Origin: an uncultured Saprospiraceae bacterium
GTDB lineage: Bacteria > Bacteroidota > Bacteroidia > Chitinophagales > Saprospiraceae
Length of the DNA: 64,000 nt
Direction of reading: 5' to 3'
Assembly (NCBI GenBank): GCA_937872385.1
Contig: CALMSO010000004.1
Coordinates: forward strand, 36,810-100,809
The notes under the pieces are model-generated. The model was not told where the DNA came from, ran no database searches, and saw nothing but the letters and a program-made list of their open reading frames with translations. Position numbers and translations under genes: made by a program. Positions 9,564 through 17,368 of the stretch are shown here, in pieces. Positions within the stretch are counted from its first letter, which is position 1. Each line of letters starts with the position of its first letter.

Positions 9564-9785
9564 GAAGGTTGATGGGGCGAATAGGGGAATGGGATGAATG
9601 GGGTTTAGAAGGTACGACGAAAAGTTGATAGGGTGAATAGGGTTTAGAGAGGTTTAAAGGGTTTAGAAGGGTTTAGAGGGGGCGAAAAGCAAACAGCGAA
9701 AAGCAAACAGCAAACAGCGTCCCGCCCTAAAGTCTGGCATCTATCGTCTATTATCTAAAGTCTGCATTCTGTCCGGGTGCTTAAA
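9564..9785 (+). repeat. Mosaic intergenic element, full copy 1 (3' of aspC)
   Basis: Ordered word blocks follow the stop codon: a G-rich head (9574..9603, GGGG-CGAATA-GGGG-AAT-GGG-ATGAAT-GGGG), GGTTTAGAAGG-type words (9604..9680), five exact heptamers RAAMAGC (9684..9718), CATCTAT/TATCTAA words, and a conserved tail AGTCTGCATTCTGTCCGGGT then GCTTAA. The tail is 24/26 identical to the inverted copy at 40214..40464. Confidence 0.8.
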
Positions 9786-9820
9786 TAAAACCAGTAATCA
9801 TTACAAAAGTAGCTGCACTT

Positions 9821-10702
9821 ATGAAGCGTACTTATTACATACTGCTTTTTATTTACATGGCCTATTTTGGCACAGCACAAACCATCCTCCCGCCCGACAG
9901 TTTGCTATCCTACACACCGGCGGGGTTTCCGTACCTGCTACATACCCAACAAACCGGCGCCCGGCCGCAGCCCGGCCAGATTGTTCGTTTTCATGCGCAA
10001 ATGCGCAATGGCGATGCTATTTATTATACCAGCCCCCGCCAAGACGGCGAAGCTTCTGTCGTTGACATACCCCGCTCTCAAGCCGCCGACGAGTGGCGAT
10101 TGCCCACCGTACAGCTGCTTCTGCAAATGACCACAGGCGACAGTGCCACTACTTTCCTCCGCATTGATACCCTTGCCAAAAAACCGCGTGGACTCGAAAA
10201 TACCGACTGGTTAGCCATGGATATTGTTTGCCTCGAAATACTCTCGCCCGAAGCTTGGGCCGCCCGGCAGGCGCAAACCCGCTCTGAACAAGACCGCATC
10301 GGTGCCATGATGGATAGCCTCCTGACCGCCTACCGCCGCAAAGCCACCCGCGAGCAAATGGATCTGCAAAGCACGCGCTCGCGCCTCCGCTACCTGATGC
10401 TGCAAGAAGGCAAGGGGCCGCTGCCTATGCCCGGCCGGCCCGTGAGCGTACATTATGCCGCCTACCTGCGCAGCGGCCGCCTGATTGACAGTTCGCTCGA
10501 ACGCAACGAACCCTATGTTTTTACCCCCGGCGAAGGCGAAGTGATTGAAGGCTGGGACGAAGGTGTACAACTCCTGCGGGCAGGCTCGGAAGCGGTATTT
10601 TTCATCCCCTCGCGCCTCGCTTATGGCGACAAAGGCGCGCCACCTGCCGTACCCCCGCACGCCGAAATGGTGTATTATATCAAATTGATAGAAGTGCAGT
10701 AA
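9821..10702 (+). CDS. Exported FKBP-type peptidyl-prolyl isomerase
   Basis: The 293-residue protein has a signal peptide (MKRTYYILLFIYMAYFGTAQ). The C-terminal ~110 residues are a canonical FKBP domain: VSVHYAAYLRSGRLIDSS, GEVIEGWDEGVQLLRAGSEA, IPSRLAYGDKGAPP and a closing VYYIKLIEV. The central part (~residues 45-150) resembles a second, degenerate FKBP-like domain that lacks the binding-pocket signatures. It is probably a periplasmic folding catalyst acting on Xaa-Pro bonds of exported proteins. A start at the first ATG is supported by the signal peptide. Both flanks are mosaic repeat elements, so it is likely a single-gene unit. Confidence 0.85.
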   Translation: MKRTYYILLFIYMAYFGTAQTILPPDSLLSYTPAGFPYLLHTQQTGARPQPGQIVRFHAQMRNGDAIYYTSPRQDGEASVVDIPRSQAADEWRLPTVQLLLQMTTGDSATTFLRIDTLAKKPRGLENTDWLAMDIVCLEILSPEAWAARQAQTRSEQDRIGAMMDSLLTAYRRKATREQMDLQSTRSRLRYLMLQEGKGPLPMPGRPVSVHYAAYLRSGRLIDSSLERNEPYVFTPGEGEVIEGWDEGVQLLRAGSEAVFFIPSRLAYGDKGAPPAVPPHAEMVYYIKLIEVQ

Positions 10703-10962
10703 TTTTTTGCTATTCGCAGTTCGCTATTTGCTTTTCGCAATTCGCGGGTTTTTGAATAACTTTTGTGGTTTAAAAAAGTTGAAGGGTTGAGAAGTTGATG
10801 GGGGGTAATAGGGGGATAGGGGAATGGGGGGATAGGTTTAGATCGTTTGAAGGGTTGAAAAGTTGAAAGGTTGAAAAATTGAGAGGTTTAAAGTTTGAGA
10901 CCGCATCTATTATCTATCGTCTGGCATCTGGCATCTGGCATCTGGCATCTGGCATCTATCTG
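10703..10962 (+). repeat. Mosaic intergenic element, rearranged copy 2 (3' of FKBP gene)
   Basis: Here the heptamer block is inverted and comes first (six units of the GTTCGCT/ATTTGCT type, 10705..10746). It is followed by a very G-rich head (10800..10831, GGGGGG-TAATA-GGGGG-ATA-GGGG-AAT-GGGGGG), GGTTGAAAAG/GGTTTAAAG words, and eight exact heptamers CATCTAT/CATCTGG (10904..10959). The conserved GTCCGGGT tail is absent. It fills the space before the hexosaminidase gene. Confidence 0.75.
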
Positions 10963-11015
10963 TAATGTTTTCTTACCAAAAATGCTTTCTTTTGTAATAT
11001 CAAAAACCGTTTATC

Positions 11016-13610
11016 ATGTTCAAACAACTACTCAGCATCAGCTTCCTGCTCACGCTTTTGTCTTGCGCAAAAAACACTCCCCCAGCGTTACATCGCCCCA
11101 CCGGTGCCGAACTCGCCCTGCGCTGGGAATTAATCGCCAATAATATAGCCGGCGAAAATCGCTACCAAACGCGCTTCACCCTGCTCAATCAAAGCCAGGA
11201 TACCTTGCCAGCTACCGGCTGGACGATATATTTTAACCAACTCAGCGGTACACCACTATCTGATAGCACATTTCAATTCATTCATTTACAACGCATTACG
11301 GGTGATTTCTATCGCTGCCAACCCGGCGCTGATTTTCAGGCACTGCCCCCAGGCGATAGCCTACAAATTGATTTGACCTTCCGGGGTTGGCTTATCAAAG
11401 ATTGCGAGGCGCCACAGGGCCCTTACATCGTGTTCGATCACGCCGATGGCACAGAACAATTGCCGGAATTACTGAGCAATTACACCATCACGCCCATCCC
11501 GCCTGACATGGCGGTGCGCGGTCGCAACGACCTGACGCCCATCCCTACGCCTGCGTGGCAATACGCTGAAAATGAGCAACTTACTCCCCTACCCTACGAT
11601 GAGGTCGCTTGGATTATCCCCACACCCCGATCTGTTCAAAAAGGTAGCGATAAAGTTATAATTGACCGGCAATGGCGAATAGAATATGATGCGGGCTTGC
11701 AAGCAGAAGCTGCTTATTTTGGTGAATTTTTGGGAAATTTAATTGGCAATAAAATTATAACTGAGGAAAATAAATCTTCAAAAAATAAGCGTATTTTCCT
11801 TCAGCTCGATCCAAATTTGTCTTCCGCAGCATCTTATCGGCTACAAGTGCATCCTGACCACATCACGATTGAAGGCGCGGATGCGGCGGGCGTTTTTTAT
11901 GGCATTCAGAGTTTGCTGGCGCTGCTGCCGCCGGATGCTTTTCAAAATAAGCGTAAATCTTTGACTATCAAATCGGTAGTAGTAGAAGACGGGCCGCGTT
12001 TTCCGTATCGGGGGCTGCATTTGGATGTGTCGCGCAATTTTCACAGCAAGGCTACTGTGCTGAAAATCCTCGATTTGATGGCGTTTTACAAGCTCAATAA
12101 GTTGCATTTTCACATGGCGGACGATGAAGGCTGGCGGTTAGAAATTCCGACGCTACCCGAACTCACGCAGGTGGGTGCTCGCCGCGGACACACGCGCACG
12201 GAGGCTGATTGGCTTTACCCAGCCTACGGCTCGGGCCCTTTTCCAAATGCTACAAAGTCTTATGGTACAGGACATTATACAAGCGCCGATTTTATAGAGA
12301 TGCTACGCCACGCTACGCAGCGTCATGTTGAAGTAATTGTCGAATTTGATACGCCAGGGCACAGTCGTGCGGCCATCAAAGCCATGCAAGCGCGCTACGA
12401 GCGGCTGACGCAGGCAGGTAAAAAAGACGAGGCAACGGCCTATCTGCTGCATGACCCGGACGATACTTCGGTGTATAATTCTGCACAAAATTATAATGAT
12501 AATGTAATGTGCATTTGCCAGGAAGCGCCTTATCTTTTTTGGGAAACGGTCATTAAAGATTTGCAAGCCATGTACGCAAAAGCTGGTGCGCCCCTTCGTA
12601 CGGTGCACATTGGCGGAGATGAAGTGCCGGAGGGAGCCTGGTCGCAATCGCCCATTTGTAATGATTTTAAAACGAAAAACCCACAATATAAAACGGCAGA
12701 AGATTTACAACATTACTTTTTAAAGCGCGTAAACAATATGTTATTGCAACGCGGACTAAATACCGGCGGCTGGGAAGAAATCGCTATGAAAAAATCGGGC
12801 AACCGTTATGTACCCAACCCCGAATTTGCCGACAAAAAGCTGCAAGCTTATGTCTGGATCAACCTTTGGGGCAACCAAGACATGGCGCATCGCCTTGCCA
12901 ATGCAGGATTTCCGGTAGTGCTATGCAATGTAACCAATTTATATTTTGATCTGGCTTATAATAAAGATTCCCGCGAGCCGGGCCTCACCTGGGGCGGTTT
13001 TGTGGACGCACGCAAACCTTTCGCCTTTGTACCCGAAGATATTTTCAAATCTACAACCATGGATCCCATGGGTAAACCCTTCGATATCAACACTTTCTAC
13101 GCAGAAATGGAATCTATGACGCCGCAGGGGCTACAAAATGTATTAGGCATACAAGCTCAACTTTGGAGCGAAACCATCCGGGGGCAGGAAATGCTCGAAT
13201 ATTATCTGTTACCCAAATTATTTGGGCTGGCTGAACGTGCCTGGGCCGCGCAACCCGCTTGGGCGGCCATCGCGGAGCAATCCGCACGCGAACAGGCGCT
13301 AACGCAAGCCTGGAGCCACTTTGCGAATGCCATTGGGCAGCGCGAGCTCCCCCGGCTCGACTATCTTTTCGGCGGCTGGAACTACCGCATCGCCCCGCCG
13401 GGTGCTATAATTAAAGATGGATTATTATATGCTAATACCGAGTTTCCAGGTTTACAAATCCGTTATACCACCGATGGTAGTGCGCCAACCATGCAATCTA
13501 TATTATACGAAAAGCCCGTGCCGGTAAATAAGAATGTAATATTGCGCACTTTTGATACGCGTGGCCGAAGTAGCCGAAGCGTGGAGGTCACTGCATCAAT
13601 TGAGCAATAA
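11016..13610 (+). CDS. Lipoprotein GH20 beta-N-acetylhexosaminidase
   Basis: The 864-residue protein begins with a lipoprotein signal (MFKQLLSISFLLTLLSC, lipobox Cys17). An N-terminal carbohydrate-binding-like beta domain (~25-165, with LRWELIANN and GWTIYFNQL as in CHB_HEX domains) is followed by a GH20b domain (~190-320) and the catalytic GH20 barrel, with the catalytic pair Asp535-Glu536 in HIGGDEVPEGAW and the substrate-binding FHMADDEGWRLEI segment. A chitobiase C-terminal-like beta domain (YRIAPPGA, IRYTTDGSAPT) ends the protein. It should remove terminal N-acetylhexosamine from chitin-derived or peptidoglycan-derived glycans at the cell surface. All domains look intact. Confidence 0.93.
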   Translation: MFKQLLSISFLLTLLSCAKNTPPALHRPTGAELALRWELIANNIAGENRYQTRFTLLNQSQDTLPATGWTIYFNQLSGTPLSDSTFQFIHLQRITGDFYRCQPGADFQALPPGDSLQIDLTFRGWLIKDCEAPQGPYIVFDHADGTEQLPELLSNYTITPIPPDMAVRGRNDLTPIPTPAWQYAENEQLTPLPYDEVAWIIPTPRSVQKGSDKVIIDRQWRIEYDAGLQAEAAYFGEFLGNLIGNKIITEENKSSKNKRIFLQLDPNLSSAASYRLQVHPDHITIEGADAAGVFYGIQSLLALLPPDAFQNKRKSLTIKSVVVEDGPRFPYRGLHLDVSRNFHSKATVLKILDLMAFYKLNKLHFHMADDEGWRLEIPTLPELTQVGARRGHTRTEADWLYPAYGSGPFPNATKSYGTGHYTSADFIEMLRHATQRHVEVIVEFDTPGHSRAAIKAMQARYERLTQAGKKDEATAYLLHDPDDTSVYNSAQNYNDNVMCICQEAPYLFWETVIKDLQAMYAKAGAPLRTVHIGGDEVPEGAWSQSPICNDFKTKNPQYKTAEDLQHYFLKRVNNMLLQRGLNTGGWEEIAMKKSGNRYVPNPEFADKKLQAYVWINLWGNQDMAHRLANAGFPVVLCNVTNLYFDLAYNKDSREPGLTWGGFVDARKPFAFVPEDIFKSTTMDPMGKPFDINTFYAEMESMTPQGLQNVLGIQAQLWSETIRGQEMLEYYLLPKLFGLAERAWAAQPAWAAIAEQSAREQALTQAWSHFANAIGQRELPRLDYLFGGWNYRIAPPGAIIKDGLLYANTEFPGLQIRYTTDGSAPTMQSILYEKPVPVNKNVILRTFDTRGRSSRSVEVTASIEQ

Positions 13611-13643
13611 TAATCATTTTTTATGATGCTATTTTTAATAAAA

Positions 13644-13678
13644 AGTAACTAATGCGTAATAAGATGTTGTTAGTTACT
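13644..13678. other. Inverted repeat in the hexosaminidase 3' spacer
   Basis: AGTAACTAA (13644..13652) and TTAGTTACT (13670..13678) are exact reverse complements with a 17-nt loop. It sits between convergent genes. No strong T-run follows, so a terminator role is only possible. Confidence 0.35.
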
Positions 13679-13779
13679 ACTTTGTTAATGTTATTTGGTA
13701 TATCTTGAAATAAATTGACGACAAAAACTTTACAAAATCGCCAATCAGACTTCAAAAATCGTAAATAATGTTATATTCT

Positions 13780-14082
13780 TTATTGCTTCTCTTGCGGTAC
13801 TTTCCAATACAAAATACCCAGCATAGTGGCTACCATCAGTAGCAGCGTGGGCAAGAGTACCAGCACGTACTGGTCGCCGAGCAACTCCACTAAACGCTCC
13901 AGCGCTACATTCACTAATAAACCGAGGCACGCAAACCAAATAATAAGCTGAATCCCTTGCAAGCGGCCATTGGGCGAGATACCCAACTGGCGCTGCTCGC
14001 GCGTACGATACAAATATAATAAAATGCCGAGAGTAGCAGCCACGAATACGCCCGCGAGCGTGTACAAAACGGTGATAATCAT
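13780..14082 (-). CDS. Small three-helix membrane protein, unknown function
   Basis: I do not recognise a family. The 100-residue product has three clear hydrophobic helices (about 3-23, 44-66 and 72-92) joined by a basic loop (YRTREQRQLGISPNGR) and a conserved-looking acidic stretch (ERLVELLGDQY) before the last helix; the tail KVPQEKQ is charged. It is a plausible inner-membrane protein. It converges with the hexosaminidase gene and has no operon partner. About 50 bp beyond its stop codon lies a segment that resembles the 3' spacer of the GNAT gene at 56.6 kb. Confidence 0.6.
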   Translation of the reverse strand: MIITVLYTLAGVFVAATLGILLYLYRTREQRQLGISPNGRLQGIQLIIWFACLGLLVNVALERLVELLGDQYVLVLLPTLLLMVATMLGILYWKVPQEKQ

Positions 14083-14560
14083 GATTTAGGCGTTTAGGTA
14101 GTGATTATTATTAACTTGTCAGGGAATGAAACAGCGGAAGTCGTTTTTGGTTTATCGTATTTTGAATAACTTTTTGATTAGCTGATTTTTATTAAAAAAT
14201 TTATGCTTAATTGTTCGTACTGCGAAAAGCAAACAGACCGTAACAAACGGCACTATAACCGAATGGCGTACAGAAAACCAACGTGTGAGGTGATTGAAAG
14301 ATATTGTCGTAACTATTTTATAAAGATAATAAGCAATGGGGACATTATTATTGGTTAATCGGGACGATCTTTACACTATTGACGATTAGTGTTTTATGAG
14401 TTTTTTTTATAAAAAATAATTATACCCGGGTTACTTAGCATTAAAACAAATAGTTTTTGAGAATATAAAAATCGCCTACTCATCTCGCTTTTCGGCTGCT
14501 GCGTAGGGAAGCAAGGTGGGCTTTGCAGATGCGCGCCACCCACCTTGTTTGAACATCACG
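14083..14560. other. AT-rich non-coding stretch
   Basis: I see no gene in this 478-bp stretch. It holds a vestige of the RAANAGC heptamer words (GCGAAAAGCAAACAG at about 14221..14236), one copy of the 29-nt repeat (14475..14503) and an inverted repeat CAAGGTGGG / CCCACCTTG (14512..14520 / 14539..14547) just beyond the lectin gene's stop codon. Confidence 0.5.
14475..14503 (-). repeat. 29-nt intergenic repeat, copy 1
   Basis: CCTACTCATCTCGC TTTTCGGCTGC[T/C]GCG differs by one base from copies at 16137 and 16635. This copy lies beyond the 3' end of the lectin gene, the last gene of the minus-strand series. Confidence 0.8.
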
Positions 14561-16108
14561 TTAGCGCAGAGTTACGCTGACGGGGTTGAATTCGAGTTTT
14601 ACGATGCGCGTATCGTCATTGCAATTATCATCATCGCTGATATCTGGACCGCCGGTGTCACCTACAATATGGAAGAATCTAACCAAAGTACCTTCAAGTG
14701 CTGGAACTCGTACAACGGTGTTTCCACTGTTGATAGCCCCTGTGATGAGCCTCGCTACTGCTTGAAAATCACCTGGTGGAATACCGAAACTTGCCAATAC
14801 TGCACTAGAAATTGTACCGCCAACGCCGTCCAAAAAGCTATTTACTACAGAAGCCACATCGTTACCAGGAACGAGAAATTGAAAACCAGCCCTCGGACTA
14901 ATAAACTGCGTGCGCGAAGCTTTATCCGAATTAATGGAAGTAATGGTTTTGCCGTAGGGGGCATCATACACTTTTCTGCGCCAACGACCCTCGGTGGTGG
15001 ACCAGTCGTGCTTGGTTTCCTGTGCCCAGAAATAGATGTCGGCATACAACGCCCTGCCTCCGTCGCCGATGCTCAGGCTCACTTCGCATTTGATGCGCGG
15101 ACCGTTGCCGTCAAACTCGCGGTCGCCGCGCTTTAAATCCTTGGGGCAGAGCCACTCGTCTATGTTGGTTATGGTGACGGTGGTACTGGTATTTCCCACA
15201 CGCTCTAATTTCCACAACTGCGCAATATTATTCCCCCACATAGAATAATCGGACATGTGAATAGGTGTGCCAATGGCAGAATTGCCGCCTTTTACATCTA
15301 TATAGGTTCTATATTTGGATTCAATATTGTAAAACCCATTTCCTCTATCTATGAATCTCCATTTTTGGTTGTCCCCGCCATGGAAATCCCAAGTATATAG
15401 TGTGGCTCCAGAGGCACCACTCCGATCTTTAATGTCTAGCACGCGCCCCCATTTGGTCTTAATGTAATAATAACCTGCTTCGTTGCTCGGTTCGATAGTG
15501 AATTGTTGTGCATCGCCGCCATGAAAGTCCCACAAGTGTAAACCGTTGCCATTGGCATTGTGTCCATTCACCACATCCATGGGTTTGTTTTCAATTTGAG
15601 AGCGGATGTGATAAGTTCCAGAAGTAATAGTAGCTACTGGATTCGAGGTAAGGACTTCGTAATCCTTTACAATCCTTTCTACGCCACCAAAAGGAATAAA
15701 GCCATCCCCATTTTTTCGAGCTTTGCCAGGATGATAGCCCCCGTCAATCACTGCACGAGCAATATAAAGAGCATTGCCATCGGCTTCATAACCTCCTTGT
15801 ATTGCATTGGCAGGGAAATTATTAGCAGACGCTTTCACCCATTGCCCCGTCCCAGTAAATACTTCGTAGTTACTTAGCACTAATTCTTTTCCACCAAAAG
15901 GAATAAAAGCCTCTCTGGAGTTTGCACGAGCTTTACCCATATGAACTCCGTTCCCGTGTTTTACTCTCGCTATGTAAAGAACGCTTCCATTAGCTTCGTG
16001 CCCACCTCTTAAAGCGGAAGGCGTTACACCGTTTACAACTGTTTGCCATTGGGCATGGGCAACATTTAATACACTATACAATAGCATTAAACAAAATAAC
16101 TTTTTCAT
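14561..16108 (-). CDS. Secreted lectin-like protein: two DM9 repeats plus ricin-type trefoil
   Basis: A signal peptide (residues 1-19) precedes two DM9-type repeats (~21-84 and ~89-154), each with GG(H/Y)EA(N/D)G, LYIAR, a GKAR segment and a FIPFGG-E-YEV ending. Residues ~161-303 form a ricin-type beta-trefoil with the repeated WDFHGGD(A/N)Q motif. The last ~205 residues (from TITNIDEWLCPKDL) match nothing I recognise and include a Gly/Ser-rich, mildly hydrophobic stretch (SFLDGVGGTISSAVLASFG), possibly membrane-interacting. DM9 domains are best known from insect and bivalve lectins that bind mannose. A secreted glycan-binding effector is a reasonable inference. It is the terminal gene of the peptidase-containing minus arm and carries copies of a 29-nt repeat on both sides. 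Confidence 0.7.
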   Translation of the reverse strand: MKKLFCLMLLYSVLNVAHAQWQTVVNGVTPSALRGGHEANGSVLYIARVKHGNGVHMGKARANSREAFIPFGGKELVLSNYEVFTGTGQWVKASANNFPANAIQGGYEADGNALYIARAVIDGGYHPGKARKNGDGFIPFGGVERIVKDYEVLTSNPVATITSGTYHIRSQIENKPMDVVNGHNANGNGLHLWDFHGGDAQQFTIEPSNEAGYYYIKTKWGRVLDIKDRSGASGATLYTWDFHGGDNQKWRFIDRGNGFYNIESKYRTYIDVKGGNSAIGTPIHMSDYSMWGNNIAQLWKLERVGNTSTTVTITNIDEWLCPKDLKRGDREFDGNGPRIKCEVSLSIGDGGRALYADIYFWAQETKHDWSTTEGRWRRKVYDAPYGKTITSINSDKASRTQFISPRAGFQFLVPGNDVASVVNSFLDGVGGTISSAVLASFGIPPGDFQAVARLITGAINSGNTVVRVPALEGTLVRFFHIVGDTGGPDISDDDNCNDDTRIVKLEFNPVSVTLR

Positions 16109-16136
16109 TTTATGAAGTTTATAATTTCAAAAATCG

Positions 16137-16165
16137 CCTACTCATCTCGCTTTTCGGCTGCCGCG
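16137..16165 (-). repeat. 29-nt intergenic repeat, copy 2
   Basis: Identical to copy 3 and one base different from copy 1. It lies 28 nt before the lectin start codon and downstream of the glycine-zipper gene. Confidence 0.8.
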
Positions 16166-16245
16166 CCTTGCTCTGTTGCACAGGATGGTGGCGTAGTTCC
16201 TTTCACATTTAGAGACTACATAGGAAAATAGCATCATGCATAGAT

Positions 16246-16599
16246 TTACTTGATGCCTTGCTTAATTTGGTTAGCCTGCTTGGTAAAAGGATTCTTGCGC
16301 ATTAAATAAGAAAGGTCAGACAAGATTCGTCCACCTATATAGGCTCCTACAATTCCAATTACAGGATTTTCTGGAAATAAACGGCTTAAAATTAAGCCCC
16401 CAACAATACCCCCGGCAAAGCCAGTAAAAACCGACCATAAAATGCTCTGTTGGAGATTGAGTCTAATGGCTCTGGGGTCGTCATTAGGGTCATCCGGTAC
16501 GGGTGGACTTGGCAAGCTGCGCAGCCATTGGAAAAATTCGACGCTGGGCGGCGTACCGCAATAGCCCATTAAGGCATAAATAGCAAATGTTGTGAACAT
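16246..16599 (-). CDS. Small glycine-zipper membrane protein
   Basis: This 117-residue product is not a family I can name. A short N-terminal part with two Cys/Pro features and a Pro/Asp-rich linker (SPPVPDDPNDDPR) leads to a hydrophobic hairpin rich in spaced glycines (GFAGGIVGGLILS and GIVGAYIGGRILS), as in glycine-zipper segments that oligomerise in membranes. The C-terminus is basic (KNPFTKQANQIKQGIK). Such small proteins can be pore-forming or scaffold proteins; that is inference only. It lies between two copies of the 29-nt repeat in the minus-strand accessory series. Confidence 0.55.
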   Translation of the reverse strand: MFTTFAIYALMGYCGTPPSVEFFQWLRSLPSPPVPDDPNDDPRAIRLNLQQSILWSVFTGFAGGIVGGLILSRLFPENPVIGIVGAYIGGRILSDLSYLMRKNPFTKQANQIKQGIK

Positions 16600-16634
16600 G
16601 GTAAGGTTTTTTGAAATTAGTGAAAATATTTTTA

Positions 16635-16663
16635 CCTACTCATCTCGCTTTTCGGCTGCCGCG
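16635..16663 (-). repeat. 29-nt intergenic repeat, copy 3
   Basis: Same 29 bases as copy 2. It lies 36 nt before the start codon of the glycine-zipper gene and downstream of the coiled-coil gene. Confidence 0.8.
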
Positions 16664-16708
16664 CCCTACTCGGTTGGGAAAGGATTTTCGGGTAGCTCCT
16701 TGTTGTCG

Positions 16709-17296
16709 TTACAATATCTCCTCCCACTTTTTCAAGCGCAGGGGTTGGATAAATTCTTTTTCCAGATACGCGACGGTGAGTTGATTGGCGTTTTCGCCGG
16801 TGGCTTTGAAGAGTTGTACCAAGCCCAGCACACTGTCGAAGAGTCCTTGTACGGTTTCCATATCCATGGCGCTGTCTTTTTCGGTGAGATTTTCCATGAG
16901 TTTTTTACAATTTTCGGTGTAATAATTCACGGCGGCGGTGAGTTCGTCTTGTAGCGTTTTGGTGTATTTCTGCGGGTTCTGCGTAATGGTTTTGCGAGTG
17001 GTACGGTTCGTCAGGTCGGTTTCCAGTTTGGTCAAAATGGCGTCGAATTTCAGGCGGCTTTGGTTGAAGTACAATTGTACGCGCTTCACGTCGCGTTCCG
17101 GCAGGTCGGCTTGCACGAGTTTAAATTCGGCTACATCCAGTTCGATACTGGCTTTGTATTGCTGATATTGCTGTACAAATTCGGTTCTATTCAATGCTTC
17201 TATCAATTCCTGCGCTTTGCGCTCAGCGGCGGTTTGGGCCATGATAAAATTGGTTTGAATAATAAAAAACAGGGTTAATAATTTAATAGACTTCAT
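16709..17296 (-). CDS. Exported helical protein of unknown function
   Basis: The 195-residue product starts with a signal peptide (MKSIKLLTLFFIIQTNFIMAQ). The mature part is almost wholly alpha-helical, highly charged and rich in Gln/Glu/Lys with heptad-like leucines, so a coiled-coil or helical-bundle periplasmic protein is likely. I see no catalytic motif. It follows the papain-like protease gene by 71 bp, with a stable hairpin in the gap, and precedes the glycine-zipper gene. Its role in the cluster is unknown; a substrate, inhibitor or chaperone of the neighbouring proteases are all open. Confidence 0.55.
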   Translation of the reverse strand: MKSIKLLTLFFIIQTNFIMAQTAAERKAQELIEALNRTEFVQQYQQYKASIELDVAEFKLVQADLPERDVKRVQLYFNQSRLKFDAILTKLETDLTNRTTRKTITQNPQKYTKTLQDELTAAVNYYTENCKKLMENLTEKDSAMDMETVQGLFDSVLGLVQLFKATGENANQLTVAYLEKEFIQPLRLKKWEEIL

Positions 17297-17335
17297 GTAA
17301 TAGTTTTTTTAGTAAAAATTTATTGATTTCATTAC

Positions 17336-17368
17336 AGATTTAGCAAATCTCGAAGATTTACTAAATCT
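17336..17368 (-). other. Intercistronic hairpin with TTCG loop
   Basis: AGATTTAGCAAATCT and AGATTTACTAAATCT are each near-palindromic and also pair with each other (one mismatch in 15) around a TCG loop. The element begins at the stop codon of the papain-like gene. No T-run follows on the minus strand, so mRNA processing or stability is as likely as termination. Confidence 0.6.

Noticed and set aside
14512..14547. Intrinsic terminator behind the DM9/ricin gene
   Set aside because: CAAGGTGGG / CCCACCTTG can pair, but no U-tract follows on the minus strand.
14475..16663. Integron attC sites in the 29-nt repeats
   Set aside because: No R'/R'' core sites (GTTRRRY) and no integrase; the repeat lacks the long imperfect palindrome of attC.
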